Positions 26,630 through 35,048 of a stretch of DNA of 64,000 nucleotides are shown here, piece after piece. A program made the translations under genes and the position numbers. The stretch is from NCBI RefSeq assembly GCF_029643245.1, contig NZ_CP116398.1, positions 1,364,001 to 1,428,000 of the forward strand. The letters run 5' to 3'. How positions within the stretch are numbered: position 1 is the first letter of the stretch; the number at the start of each line of letters is the position of its first letter. Under the pieces are notes generated by a model. That model was given only the letters and a program-made list of their open reading frames with translations. It was not told the origin of the DNA and did no database searches. Origin of the DNA: Methylomonas sp. EFPC3. GTDB lineage: Bacteria; Pseudomonadota; Gammaproteobacteria; Methylococcales; Methylomonadaceae.

Positions 26630-26850
26630 CTAACGCCGGGCGGTCAAAGCCTCGCGCTCGCGTTTCAACAACTCGGCTTTGCGTTCGATTCCCCAGCGGT
26701 AACCGGCCAGTTTGCCGTCGCTGCAAACCGCCCGATGGCACAGACACCGCCTGCCCCGCCGGCGACCAGCACGGCCCCCAAAGCACAACTGCCGACGGCA
26801 TAGCCGATGCCGTAGCCGTTCCGGGCGATTCTCGGCGACGGGCTAGACAC
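26630..26850 (-). pseudogene. Decayed remnant of O6-methylguanine-DNA methyltransferase (Ogt/Ada C-terminal)
   Basis: On the minus strand one frame ends CHRAVCSDGKLAGYRWGIERKAELLKRE..., which is the C-terminal signature of Ogt/Ada methyltransferases (PCHRVV.SDG.L.GYRWG..RK..LL.RE). The catalytic Pro-Cys-His-Arg reads Leu-Cys-His-Arg. Upstream similarity (YAVGSCALGA) continues only in another frame, so at least one frameshift separates them, and the N-terminal part is missing or overwritten by the neighbouring membrane-protein gene. It is interpreted as a pseudogene; a functional gene may exist elsewhere. Confidence 0.7.
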
Positions 26851-27892
26851 CGCTAAACCGAATGTAGCGCCGCAACGGTGAACCGGCAGTCCAGACGAAG
26901 GCTTCGGTGTAGTAGTGCATCAAGGCCAGATAACCGATCAGCCCCAAGGTAACCGCCTTGTAGACCTGCGTCGCGAACAGGGTTTGTAGCAACAGATTCA
27001 CCAAGTCGTCGCCGTAAGCCTGCAACAGGTAAGTCAACATAAACGATAACAGCGGCAATACCACCGCCGCCGGAATCCGGCAACTTGCGGCTACCCGGAA
27101 CAATGCGTTTTCCGGGCGGATGCCGTGGCGGTTGACGTCGTGGGTCACGTAAAAACTATAGGCGGTAATGTCATGCACCAGGCGCGGCATCAAAATCGCC
27201 AAAAAGTAATATTGCTGGCTGTAGACGTAACAACTGGCGACCACCAACAAGGTATTCGCCCACAAAAAATACCAGCCCAAACGGTTCGATACATAGCGTT
27301 GGCACACCAGCGTAGAAATACACAAGGCCGCAGTCAGCAATACCGCAACCTGCAACACCCGGGCGGCTTGTTCCGGCTCCAGGCTGTTGTGCATGAAGAT
27401 GCCGATATAGGTAAAGATTCCGGCGCTGACGCTGAGCCACAATTGCAGATAAAACAACCGGTTCGGCAAACGGCAAACGGCCTTGGCGACGCCGTGCTGT
27501 TGTTTCAACACGTGGTAAACCGTCCAGCAGGCGCTGATCAGATACAACACCCGATACGGAATGAACAGGCTGCCGACCCCGAAAAACAACACGATAAAGC
27601 CGGTCATGCCGATCAGCTTGTTTTTGTAAGTCGCCAGATACTCGGTGTGGCTGGCCAGCAGTAAATTACTGGCGATGATATGCGGTGTGCCGAACAAGAC
27701 TTGGAACAACAGGAAATGGCTGGGACTGGTCGGCAAGGCTTCGCGCAAGGCGTGGTCGAATCCGGCGCTATCCAGCCACACCAGCACCAAACTCAGCGGT
27801 ACGATGGCGTACAAACCGAGCAGAAAACGGAACGACACCGCCATCGGCCGGGCTATGTCGGGTTGGGGGTTGGTCAGGCTTACTGTCGCCAC
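26843..27892 (-). CDS. Multi-pass membrane protein of unknown function
   Basis: 349 aa from a GTG (AGGTGG 4 nt upstream). About nine to ten hydrophobic segments are visible, e.g. FLLGLYAIVPLSLVLVWL, LIGMTGFIVLFFGVGSLF and AVVLPLLSFMLTYLL. Conserved-looking His lie near membrane edges: GTPHIIAS, LASHTEY, VYHVLKQQHG, LVHDITAYSFYVTHDVNRH and a C-terminal HYYTEAFVW. Such His arrays recall membrane di-metal enzymes, for example the Brp/Blh carotenoid oxygenase type, but I cannot place it in a family. The stop is very close to the Ogt remnant. Confidence 0.8.
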   Translation of the reverse strand: MATVSLTNPQPDIARPMAVSFRFLLGLYAIVPLSLVLVWLDSAGFDHALREALPTSPSHFLLFQVLFGTPHIIASNLLLASHTEYLATYKNKLIGMTGFIVLFFGVGSLFIPYRVLYLISACWTVYHVLKQQHGVAKAVCRLPNRLFYLQLWLSVSAGIFTYIGIFMHNSLEPEQAARVLQVAVLLTAALCISTLVCQRYVSNRLGWYFLWANTLLVVASCYVYSQQYYFLAILMPRLVHDITAYSFYVTHDVNRHGIRPENALFRVAASCRIPAAVVLPLLSFMLTYLLQAYGDDLVNLLLQTLFATQVYKAVTLGLIGYLALMHYYTEAFVWTAGSPLRRYIRFSGV

Positions 27893-27976
27893 GGTGCCAC
27901 CTATCGTTATTATTTTGGGCAGCCGTTATTATCGCTATTTTGCCCCGCGACTCAATACGCTTGGTTTTTCCGGCGG

Positions 27977-28900
27977 TTAAGCGTTACCGCGCTTGCCTTG
28001 CAAGCCGCCGGTATGCATCGCAACGATACGATGCCCGACCGGAAAATAGCCGCGCGCGATCAAGTCGTATAGCGCATATAGCAATTTACCGGTGTAAACC
28101 GGTTCCAGCTCGATAGCGTGCCGACGTTGAAAATCTACGATGAAATCGAGCAATTGCGGGGTGGTCTTGGCGAAGCCGCCACAGTGGTATTCGGTCACAA
28201 TCCGCCATACGGCATCGTTGGCAGCGCCGCCAGCATCCAACAAGGACTGGATGTCTTCGATCAGGAATTCGCCGCCTTTCAGCGCGGCGACGCCGATCAA
28301 TTCGGTGCCGGGCGGCGCAGCGCCGATCAAACCCGCCAACATGGTGCCGGTGCCGCAGGCAACGGCCAGAGTATCGAAGCCGATATCGATTTCGGCGACC
28401 GATTCGGCGACGCCCTGCAACGCCAAATCCAGCGCTCCGCCTTCAGGCAGCCAATATTCGCCCGGTTTAAGGCCCGGCAGGCTGTCGGGGGTCCTAAAGG
28501 CGCGCAATTGCCGATAGTGCTGGCGCGACAGAAAACGCAGCTCCATGCCCCAGGCCACCAAATCCTGCAACGTTGGATTCAGTTCCGGCGGCCGCTCGCC
28601 GCGAATGTAGCCCACCGTGTTTAAGCCCAAAGCGCGGCCGGCGAAGGCCAAGGCATGCAAATGGTTGGAATAGGCTCCGCCCATGCTGAGTACGGTATCG
28701 GCGCCCCGATGCAACGCATCGTTCAGGCTGTATTTGAGTTTGCGCCATTTATTGCCGGACACGACCGGGTGCAACAAATCGTCGCGCTTCAACCAAAGCT
28801 GGATACCGCACCCGGACACGATCGCATCGTCGATCAGGGTCAACGGCGACGGCTGCAATTGAGTTTGAAAGGCTTGCAGCCGCGGATGTAAGCCGCTCAC
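27977..28900 (-). CDS. PLP-dependent ACC deaminase/D-cysteine desulfhydrase family protein
   Basis: 307 aa fold-type II PLP enzyme. The PLP Lys lies in SGNKWRKLKYSL, and LSMGGAYSNHLHALAFAGRALGL and AVACGTGTMLAGLIG match the family. It begins at a GTG that overlaps the folP stop (GTGA), so it is coupled to folate synthesis. Homologues are annotated as D-cysteine desulfhydrase (DcyD/YedO) or ACC deaminase. The two activities cannot be separated here without active-site comparison. Confidence 0.87.
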   Translation of the reverse strand: MSGLHPRLQAFQTQLQPSPLTLIDDAIVSGCGIQLWLKRDDLLHPVVSGNKWRKLKYSLNDALHRGADTVLSMGGAYSNHLHALAFAGRALGLNTVGYIRGERPPELNPTLQDLVAWGMELRFLSRQHYRQLRAFRTPDSLPGLKPGEYWLPEGGALDLALQGVAESVAEIDIGFDTLAVACGTGTMLAGLIGAAPPGTELIGVAALKGGEFLIEDIQSLLDAGGAANDAVWRIVTEYHCGGFAKTTPQLLDFIVDFQRRHAIELEPVYTGKLLYALYDLIARGYFPVGHRIVAMHTGGLQGKRGNA

Positions 28901-29715
28901 TGCGCCGTTTTGATCGCCCAGGCCACATCGATGGCCTGGCGATTGGCTTTGACGTCGTGCACTCTAAACATCCGCACGCCGGCCATCACGCCCAGGGCCG
29001 TGGTTACCGCCGTAGCGGTGACTAGCTCGGCGGGTTGTTCGACATTGCAGATATTGCCCATAAAGCGCTTGCGGCTGGCGCCCAACAGCACCGGATACCC
29101 CATCGCAACAAACCGCTGCAGATGCGCCAATAGCTGCAAATTATCCTGCTTACGCTTGCCGAAACCGATACCGGGATCGATGGCGATATTCTGCGCCGCA
29201 ATCCCGGCATTCAAAGCCGCATCGATGCGTTGTTGCAAGGCTGCCGCCACCTCCTCGACGACATTCTCGTAGCAGGGGTTCTCCTGCATGGTTTTCGGCT
29301 CGCCTTGCATGTGCATCAGAATGATGGGCATGCCGCTGCGGGCGGCGAAAGCCAACATATCACTATCGCCCTGCCCGGCCGATACGTCGTTGATGATATC
29401 GGCGCCGGCATCGCGAGCGGCCGCCGCCACTTGGCTGGACATGGTATCGATGCTGATTCTGAGCGTCGGATCGAGTTGGCGAATTGCACGAATAGCCGGT
29501 ACTACCCGGCGAATTTGCTCTTCCGCGGTGACCGGATCGGAGCCGGGCCGGGTCGACTCGCCGCCGACGTCAATGATGTCGGCACCCTCGGCGATCATTT
29601 TCTCGGCTTGGCTCACGGCTGCCGCCACACCGGTAAACTTGCCGCCGTCGGAAAAACTATCCGGAGTCACATTGAGTATCCCCATCAACTGGGGCCTGGC
29701 GGTGGGATTGAACAT
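28897..29715 (-). CDS. folP: Dihydropteroate synthase
   Basis: 272 aa TIM barrel. It has LMGILNVTPDSFSDGG, ADIIDVGGESTRPGSDPV, ISIDTMSSQVAAAA..GADIINDVSA, ILMHMQGEPKTM, IDPGIGFGKRKQDNLQLL and LLGASRKRFMG. It condenses pABA with dihydropterin pyrophosphate for folate. GAGGAG lies about 10 nt before the ATG. The host therefore keeps a folate branch besides the methanopterin branch at the right end of the window. No ftsH or glmM neighbour is seen. Confidence 0.96.
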   Translation of the reverse strand: MFNPTARPQLMGILNVTPDSFSDGGKFTGVAAAVSQAEKMIAEGADIIDVGGESTRPGSDPVTAEEQIRRVVPAIRAIRQLDPTLRISIDTMSSQVAAAARDAGADIINDVSAGQGDSDMLAFAARSGMPIILMHMQGEPKTMQENPCYENVVEEVAAALQQRIDAALNAGIAAQNIAIDPGIGFGKRKQDNLQLLAHLQRFVAMGYPVLLGASRKRFMGNICNVEQPAELVTATAVTTALGVMAGVRMFRVHDVKANRQAIDVAWAIKTAQ

Positions 29716-29838
29716 GTGGAAAAACTCCTCGAAGACAGCCGGATAGTTTACCGCCTTGGAGTCGTTTTGGGGTTACCGGCCGCAACAGCCGGTTGGGATA
29801 CCGCCCCGCGCCAAGCGGCGAGAGGCGGTCGGGCTCGC

Positions 29839-30057
29839 TTAAGCCCTGAGCAAGGCCTTGACCAGTCTCTCCGACAGCTGTTCCTCAACGAATTGCGGTT
29901 CATTTGGCGGATATAACGAGACCTCATCAATCTCAAAACCGTATTCCTTGCCCAGTAAAATCAACTCTTTGATTTTCAAGCAAGCTTTGAGCTTTTCTTT
30001 CAAAGCCTCATCGGCTTTGGCTTTCTCGGAAAATTCTTTGATAACCTTTACTGACAT
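29839..30057 (-). CDS. Nif11-like small protein
   Basis: 72 aa from the ATG at 30057 (GGAG 6 nt before it). It begins MSVKVIKEFSEKAKADEALKEKLKACLKIKELILLGKEYGFEIDEV. The pattern of an N-terminal helix with D-x2-L-x2-K and the ILLGKEYGFEIDEV segment resembles the Nif11 domain, which occurs as a leader in some RiPP precursors and as a short protein near nif genes. No double-Gly cleavage site, Cys/Ser/Thr-rich core, or modification enzyme is nearby, so a RiPP role is not supported. An AAATGGA/TCCATTT inverted repeat lies about 25 bp upstream of the ATG. Confidence 0.65.
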   Translation of the reverse strand: MSVKVIKEFSEKAKADEALKEKLKACLKIKELILLGKEYGFEIDEVSLYPPNEPQFVEEQLSERLVKALLRA

Positions 30058-30211
30058 TGTTAACTCCGTGATAACACTAAAAATGGATAGAATCCATTTA
30101 CACGGAAGCAAAATTTCTGCCAGTTGTGAAATCGGAAATACCGCTGCTTTCGCGGCGCTTTAACGGGACCCGCTAACCGGGTTCAATATTTTCCCTTACA
30201 AATCCTAGTAA

Positions 30212-30241
30212 ATTTGTCGCAAACCCAACAATGCGACAAAT
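30212..30241. repeat. Inverted repeat in the gap between flavin reductase and Nif11-like gene
   Basis: Perfect 10-bp arms (ATTTGTCGCA / TGCGACAAAT) with a 10-bp loop lie just after the stop of the flavin reductase gene (minus strand). Without a T-run it is a weak terminator; it could be an operator for the Nif11-like gene. The rest of the 200-bp gap shows nothing else. Confidence 0.5.
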
Positions 30242-30259
30242 CAGCAAACCGCCCGCCAA

Positions 30260-30748
30260 TTAGTCGGTCGCAGCCACCCGCCGATACGCGGAATGGTAGT
30301 AAAGCAACGGATCACCATCGCGGCAGACAACGCGGTCCACTTCGCCGATCACCACCCAATGGCTTCCGGCCTGGATTTGCTGCACCACCCGACATTCCAA
30401 AGCCGCCAGTGCTTCGTCCAAGACCGGCGCACCGTTTTCTCCGGCTTGCCAGGGTACGGCAGCAAACCGCTGCTCCTGCGTGGTACTGCCGGCAAACTGG
30501 TTGGAGACGTCTTCCTGGCTTTCGCCGAGGATATTGACCGCAAAGCGGCGACTCTCCAACAGCGCAGCGCCGGTATCGGTCGCCTGATTCAGGCACACCA
30601 GAATTTGCGGCGGCTCCAGCGATACGCTGCTGAAGGCGGTCGCGGTCATGCCCTTAGGCTGGTTTTCCCGGCTCAGAGTGGTCACCACCGTGACGCCGCT
30701 GGCCCATAATTTCAGCGCATTTTTGAATTGTTTGGCTTCGACACTCAT
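30260..30748 (-). CDS. Flavin reductase (FMN-binding split-barrel)
   Basis: 162 aa with the flavin reductase-like domain: LWASGVTVVTTLSRENQPKGMTATAFSSVSLEPPQILVCLNQATDT and FAVNILGESQEDVSNQFAG. It also has GDPLLYYHSAYRRV, where LLYYHSAYR is characteristic of the NADH:FMN reductase (HpaC-like) family. It likely supplies reduced FMN to a partner monooxygenase that is not in this window, so the partner and substrate are unknown. Monocistronic as seen here. Confidence 0.88.
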   Translation of the reverse strand: MSVEAKQFKNALKLWASGVTVVTTLSRENQPKGMTATAFSSVSLEPPQILVCLNQATDTGAALLESRRFAVNILGESQEDVSNQFAGSTTQEQRFAAVPWQAGENGAPVLDEALAALECRVVQQIQAGSHWVVIGEVDRVVCRDGDPLLYYHSAYRRVAATD

Positions 30749-30843
30749 GATGATTCACTTCCCGTAAGATTAATTTTCGCGATTGGCGGCCGCACAAAAC
30801 CGGCAACGGCGCGGCCGTAGCCGGTGTTACGCCAATTATTCCG

Positions 30844-32340
30844 TCAATGTTTAGGCCGCATATGCGGGAACAGCAACACGTCGCGGATACTCGGCGAGTT
30901 GGTGAACAACATCACCAACCGGTCGATACCGATGCCCTCGCCGGCCGTCGGTGGCATGCCGTGTTCCAGCGCGGTGATGTAATCGGCGTCGTAATGCATG
31001 GCTTCGTTATCGCCGGCCTCTTTTTCCTCGACCTGCTTGCGGAAACGCTCGGCCTGATCTTCGGCATCGTTCAACTCGGTGAAGCCGTTGGCAATCTCGC
31101 GGCCGCCGACGAAGAACTCGAAACGGTCGGTGACGTGCGGATCGTTGTCGTTGCGCCGCGCCAGCGGCGACACTTCCACCGGATAGGCGGTGATGAAGGT
31201 CGGGTTCATCAAACGGTGCTCGACGGTTTTCTCGAAAATCTCGATCTGCACCTTGCCCAGGCCGTAACTGTCCTTGACCGGGATTTTCAGATTTTCGGCA
31301 ACCTTGACCGCCGCTTCGCGGCTGGTCAAATCGACCAGCGTCAAATCGGGATTGAAATGCAGAATCGATTCCAGCACGGTCATCCGCGCAAACGGCTTAC
31401 CGAAATCGTAAGTTTCACCTTGGTACTCGATTTGAGTGTTACCGACGATATCTTCAGCAATACCGCGCAGCATGGCTTCGGTCAAATCCATCAAGTCGCC
31501 GTATTCGGCGTAGGCCTGATAGAACTCCAGCATCGTGAATTCCGGATTATGCCGGGTCGACAGGCCCTCATTACGGAAATTGCGGTTGATTTCGAACACG
31601 CGTTCGAAGCCGCCGACTACCAGGCGTTTCAAATACAATTCAGGCGCGATGCGCAGATACAATTCCATATCCAACGCATTGTGAAAAGTCGTGAACGGCC
31701 GCGCCGTCGCGCCGCCCGGAATCACCTGCATCATCGGCGTTTCCACTTCCAGGAAGTCGCGGGCTACCAGAAAATCGCGAATGTAATTGACGATTTTCGA
31801 ACGCATGACAAAAGTCTTGCGCGCCTCGTCGCTCATGATCAAGTCAAGGTAACGCTGACGGTACTTGATCTCCTGGTCGGCGATGCCGTGAAATTTTTCC
31901 GGCAACGGCCGCAAGGCTTTGGTCAGCAGCCGAATATCATCGACCTTGACACTTAACTCACCAACCTTGGTTTTGAACAAGGTACCTTCGGCCCCGAGAA
32001 TGTCGCCGATATCCCACTTCTTGAACTGGTCGTTATAGACGCCCTCCGGCAGGTTGTCGCGCGCGACGTAAACCTGAATCTGGCCGGACATGTCTTGCAA
32101 ATGGCAAAAACTGGCCTTGCCCATGATGCGGCGCGTCATCATCCGACCGGCAATCTTGACCCTGATCGGCTCGGCCAACAATTCCTCTTCGGATTTTTCG
32201 CCATATTCCGCGAGCAATTCTCCGGCCACCACGTTGCGGCGAAAATCTGTCGGAAACGCGATGCCTTCCTCGCGGATGGCATTCAGTTTTTCCCGGCGTT
32301 GTTTAATCTGTTCCTGTTCGTCGTGTTCGAGTTCTGACAT
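30844..32340 (-). CDS. lysS: Lysyl-tRNA synthetase, class II
   Basis: 498 aa. The N-terminal OB anticodon-binding domain has [32 protein letters not shown]. The class II core follows: motif 1 around [21 protein letters not shown], motif 2 [26 protein letters not shown] and motif 3 [24 protein letters not shown]. It charges tRNA-Lys. In many gammaproteobacteria lysS follows prfB directly; here a toxin-antitoxin pair lies between them, 33 bp upstream. Confidence 0.96.
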   Translation of the reverse strand: MSELEHDEQEQIKQRREKLNAIREEGIAFPTDFRRNVVAGELLAEYGEKSEEELLAEPIRVKIAGRMMTRRIMGKASFCHLQDMSGQIQVYVARDNLPEGVYNDQFKKWDIGDILGAEGTLFKTKVGELSVKVDDIRLLTKALRPLPEKFHGIADQEIKYRQRYLDLIMSDEARKTFVMRSKIVNYIRDFLVARDFLEVETPMMQVIPGGATARPFTTFHNALDMELYLRIAPELYLKRLVVGGFERVFEINRNFRNEGLSTRHNPEFTMLEFYQAYAEYGDLMDLTEAMLRGIAEDIVGNTQIEYQGETYDFGKPFARMTVLESILHFNPDLTLVDLTSREAAVKVAENLKIPVKDSYGLGKVQIEIFEKTVEHRLMNPTFITAYPVEVSPLARRNDNDPHVTDRFEFFVGGREIANGFTELNDAEDQAERFRKQVEEKEAGDNEAMHYDADYITALEHGMPPTAGEGIGIDRLVMLFTNSPSIRDVLLFPHMRPKH

Positions 32341-32373
32341 GTTTTTAAAAACTAAAGCAAAAATAAAAATTAA

Positions 32374-32742
32374 CTATCGGTCCAGAGGCAGCAAGCGCAC
32401 CCGTTCGCGTAACTCGTCGGCAACGACCAGAGCGCCGTTCTCGAGTTCGGTATGAAAACGGCGCAACAACTCGATTGCCCGCGGCCCCAACGCTTGCGGT
32501 GCGATGTTTTGAGTGCGAATTTGAAACACACTGGGCGATTCAGCCCCCGTCAGCGCCAACAAAGTCCCGAAGTCCAGATCATGGGTAAAAACCACGGCGC
32601 CATTCTCACGCGCCCATCCAAACAACACGTGATCAGCGGCATTTGCCGCGCCTATTTCTGACCAATGCACCGCCTCGAACCCCGCGCCAACCAACACCGG
32701 CACCCAGGCCGGCGACAAGTTCATATCCAGCAATAGTTTCAC
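32374..32742 (-). CDS. DUF5615 PIN-like toxin
   Basis: 122 aa from a GTG that overlaps the antitoxin stop (GTGA). It starts KLLLDMNLSPAWVPVL, followed by HWSEIG, ADHVLFGWARENGAVVFTHDLDFGTLLAL and SVFQIRTQNIAPQALGP. This is the DUF5615 (PIN-like, VapC-related) pattern with the acidic residues of a predicted nuclease site (D at LLDMN, D in THDLDF). With the DUF433 partner upstream it is a type II toxin candidate. The open frame further upstream (to 32781) lies within the antitoxin gene. Confidence 0.85.
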   Translation of the reverse strand: MKLLLDMNLSPAWVPVLVGAGFEAVHWSEIGAANAADHVLFGWARENGAVVFTHDLDFGTLLALTGAESPSVFQIRTQNIAPQALGPRAIELLRRFHTELENGALVVADELRERVRLLPLDR

Positions 32743-32969
32743 GCCGCGTGCAAAGGCAATTCGATTTCCTCGGCTCGCCAAGCCGCAAAGCGCAACGCCT
32801 CGGTGATATCGTCAGCCTCCAAATAAGGGTATAAATCGAGAATCTGCTGCACCGAATAACCGCTGGCAACCAAACCGACCACAGTACCAACGGTGACCCT
32901 AAGGCTGCGTATGCAAGGTTTCCCACCCATTAGATTCTGGTCGAAAGTAATCCGTTGAAAATTTTTCAT
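32739..32969 (-). CDS. DUF433 antitoxin
   Basis: 76 aa. DUF433 pattern: FDQNLMGGKPCIRSLRVTVGTVVGLVASGYSVQQILDLYPYLEADDITEALRFAAWRAEE. This is a winged-helix-like DNA-binding antitoxin that pairs with DUF5615. A strong GGAGGGAGT RBS precedes the ATG at 32969. It starts 29 bp after prfB ends and is coupled to the toxin by GTGA. Autoregulation is expected for the family. Confidence 0.87.
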   Translation of the reverse strand: MKNFQRITFDQNLMGGKPCIRSLRVTVGTVVGLVASGYSVQQILDLYPYLEADDITEALRFAAWRAEEIELPLHAA

Positions 32970-32998
32970 TACTCCCTCCGGTTCAGGTAAGGTTCGTT

Positions 32999-34096
32999 TT
33001 ACAACCCGCTCTTCAAGCTCGCCTCAATAAACTGATCCAACGCCCCGTCCAATACTGCCTGGGTATTGCCGGTTTCGACGTTGGTGCGCAGGTCCTTGAT
33101 CCGCGATTGGTCCAGCACGTAGGAGCGAATCTGGCTGCCCCAGCCGATGTCGGATTTGGAGTCTTCAATCGCCTGCAAGCCTTCGCTGCGTTTCAGCATT
33201 TCCATCTCGTAGAGCTTGGCCTTGAGCTGCTTCATCGCCGTGTCTTTGTTCTTGTGCTGCGAGCGGTCGCTTTGGCATTGGGTGACGATGCCGCTGGGCG
33301 CGTGGGTAATCCGCACCGCCGATTCGGTTCTATTGACGTGCTGGCCGCCGGCGCCGCTGGCGCGATACACGTCGATCCGCAAATCGGCCGGGTTGATGTC
33401 GATTTCGATATCATCGTCGATTTCCGGCGAGACGAAAACCGACGCGAACGAAGTATGGCGGCGGTTGCCGGAATCGAACGGCGATTTGCGCACCAAGCGG
33501 TGCACGCCGGTTTCGGTACGCAGCCAACCAAAGGCATACGGACCTTCGAATTTAATCGTCGCACTCTTGATGCCGGCCACATCGCCCGGCGATTCTTCGA
33601 TCAGTTCGGTTTTAAAGCCCTTGGCCTCGCCCCAGCGCAAATACATGCGCTCTATCATCGATGCCCAATCCTGCGCCTCGGTGCCGCCGGAACCGGCCTG
33701 GATATCCAGAAACGCGTTGTTGGGGTCCATTTCGCCACTGAACATGCGCTGGAATTCCAGATTGGCGACCTGTTTCTCGTAGCCTTCCAGATCGCTGGCG
33801 ACGGTATCGACCGTATCGGCGTCGTTTTCCTCGACCGCCATTGCCAACAACTCCTCGGCATCATTCAGGCCTTGCTCCAGATCCTTGATGGTATTGACGA
33901 TACCTTCCAGCATCGCCCGTTCCTTACCCATCGCCTGCGCCTGTTCCGGTTTGTTCCAGATCGCCGGATCTTCCAGTTCGCGCAAAACTTCCACCAACCG
34001 TTCGCTTTTGCTGTCGAAATCGAGATAGTTCTTCAACCCGGCGCTACGCTCGCGCAGATCGGCAATCTTGTATTTAATCGGATTAATTTCTTGCAT
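32999..34096 (-). CDS. prfB: Peptide chain release factor 2
   Basis: 365 aa from the ATG at 34096 ([20 protein letters not shown]), the length of E. coli RF2. The SPF specificity motif is in [14 protein letters not shown] and the catalytic GGQ is in [18 protein letters not shown]. It releases peptides at UAA/UGA. At the position of the usual programmed frameshift (E. coli: CUU UGA C) the sequence reads [11 protein letters not shown] in one continuous frame, so there is no in-frame UGA and no autoregulatory frameshift. An upstream ATG-like extension to 34126 overlaps the lgt terminator hairpin and is rejected. Confidence 0.95.
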   Translation of the reverse strand: MQEINPIKYKIADLRERSAGLKNYLDFDSKSERLVEVLRELEDPAIWNKPEQAQAMGKERAMLEGIVNTIKDLEQGLNDAEELLAMAVEENDADTVDTVASDLEGYEKQVANLEFQRMFSGEMDPNNAFLDIQAGSGGTEAQDWASMIERMYLRWGEAKGFKTELIEESPGDVAGIKSATIKFEGPYAFGWLRTETGVHRLVRKSPFDSGNRRHTSFASVFVSPEIDDDIEIDINPADLRIDVYRASGAGGQHVNRTESAVRITHAPSGIVTQCQSDRSQHKNKDTAMKQLKAKLYEMEMLKRSEGLQAIEDSKSDIGWGSQIRSYVLDQSRIKDLRTNVETGNTQAVLDGALDQFIEASLKSGL

Positions 34097-34109
34097 GAAC
34101 CTATGCTCA

Positions 34110-34137
34110 AACAAAACGCCGGGCAAAGAACCCGGCG
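34110..34137 (-). terminator. Intrinsic terminator between lgt and prfB
   Basis: On the minus strand CGCCGGG pairs with CCCGGCG over a 7-nt loop (34117-34137), followed by TTTTGTTT. It lies 29 bp after the lgt stop and ends just before the prfB start, so prfB must have its own promoter nearby or rely on readthrough. Confidence 0.7.
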
Positions 34138-34165
34138 CAGATAAAAAACCGGTGATTATAAACGA

Positions 34166-34954
34166 TTAGCCGACCGGTTTGGATTCCCGCGTACGGAACG
34201 ACCAGACGATACAACCGATTCCGGCCAATACAAACGGCACGCTCAGCAACTGGCCGGTGGTGATCGCCATACCGTTGTCGTACATGGCTTGCTCGGTTTT
34301 AAAGTACTCCAGTACGAAACGGACGCTGAACAGCATCGCAATAAAGCTGCCGAATACGAAGCCGGGCTGGCCGCCGCGCTTGGTATAAATTCGCAATGAA
34401 ACGACATAAACCAGCAGATAGCAAAACGCTTCGTAAAGCTGCACCGGATGGCGCGGCAAGTGGTCGACACGAGAAAACACCACACCCCACGGCTGCGCAG
34501 TCGGGATACCCAGAATTTCGGAATTGAAAAAATTGCCGATTCTGATCAAGGCGCCGGCCAATGCAGTCGGAATGCTGACCCGGTCCAGCAACCAGAAATA
34601 GCTATCGCCGTATTTGCGCCGATATAGATACAACGCCAGAATGATGCCCAGGGTGGCGCCGTGGCTGGCCAAGCCGCCCTCCCATACCGCCAGGATTTTC
34701 AGCGGGTGCGACAGGTAATAACCCGGATCGTAAATCAGCGTGTGCCCAAGCCTGGCGCCGAGGATGGTAGCGATCACCATATACCAGAGCAAGGTATCCA
34801 GCTCTTCGACGTTCTTGCCTTCGCGCTGGTAAATCCATTGCATGGTCAAAAAGCTGCCGACGAAACCGCAGGCAAACAACAAACCGTACCAGCGAATTTT
34901 TAAAAAACCGAAATCGACCAGAATCGGATCGATATTCCAGATCAAGTGTTCCAT
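34166..34954 (-). CDS. lgt: Prolipoprotein diacylglyceryl transferase
   Basis: 262 aa, about seven membrane helices. Lgt signatures: IRWYGLLFACGFVGSF, WEGGLASHGATLGIILALYLYRRKY, and the family segment RIGNFFNSEILGIPTAQPWGV with HPVQLYEAFCY. It transfers diacylglycerol to the lipobox Cys of preprolipoproteins at the inner membrane. A terminator follows. No thyA follows. Confidence 0.95.
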   Translation of the reverse strand: MEHLIWNIDPILVDFGFLKIRWYGLLFACGFVGSFLTMQWIYQREGKNVEELDTLLWYMVIATILGARLGHTLIYDPGYYLSHPLKILAVWEGGLASHGATLGIILALYLYRRKYGDSYFWLLDRVSIPTALAGALIRIGNFFNSEILGIPTAQPWGVVFSRVDHLPRHPVQLYEAFCYLLVYVVSLRIYTKRGGQPGFVFGSFIAMLFSVRFVLEYFKTEQAMYDNGMAITTGQLLSVPFVLAGIGCIVWSFRTRESKPVG

Positions 34955-35048
34955 GACAGTGACGCGCTTGGTTAAGATCGTTAAAGGTTACTAGGTTACA
35001 AAAACCGGGGCAAATCGGCCGACCCTAACCGAGCCTCAGCGAGGACGC

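Noticed and set aside
29839-30057. RiPP precursor peptide
   Set aside because: Nif11-like, but no leader cleavage motif, no core peptide and no modification or transport genes nearby.
30847-31956. Long open frame antisense to lysS
   Set aside because: It lies wholly inside lysS, its protein is His/Arg/Gln-rich without domain motifs, and it is explained by the codon bias of the real gene.
34097-34126. Upstream extension of prfB
   Set aside because: It lies in the lgt terminator hairpin; starting at 34096 gives the standard RF2 length.
33107-34144. Long open frame antisense to prfB
   Set aside because: Mirror of prfB codon bias; no RBS and no recognisable domain.
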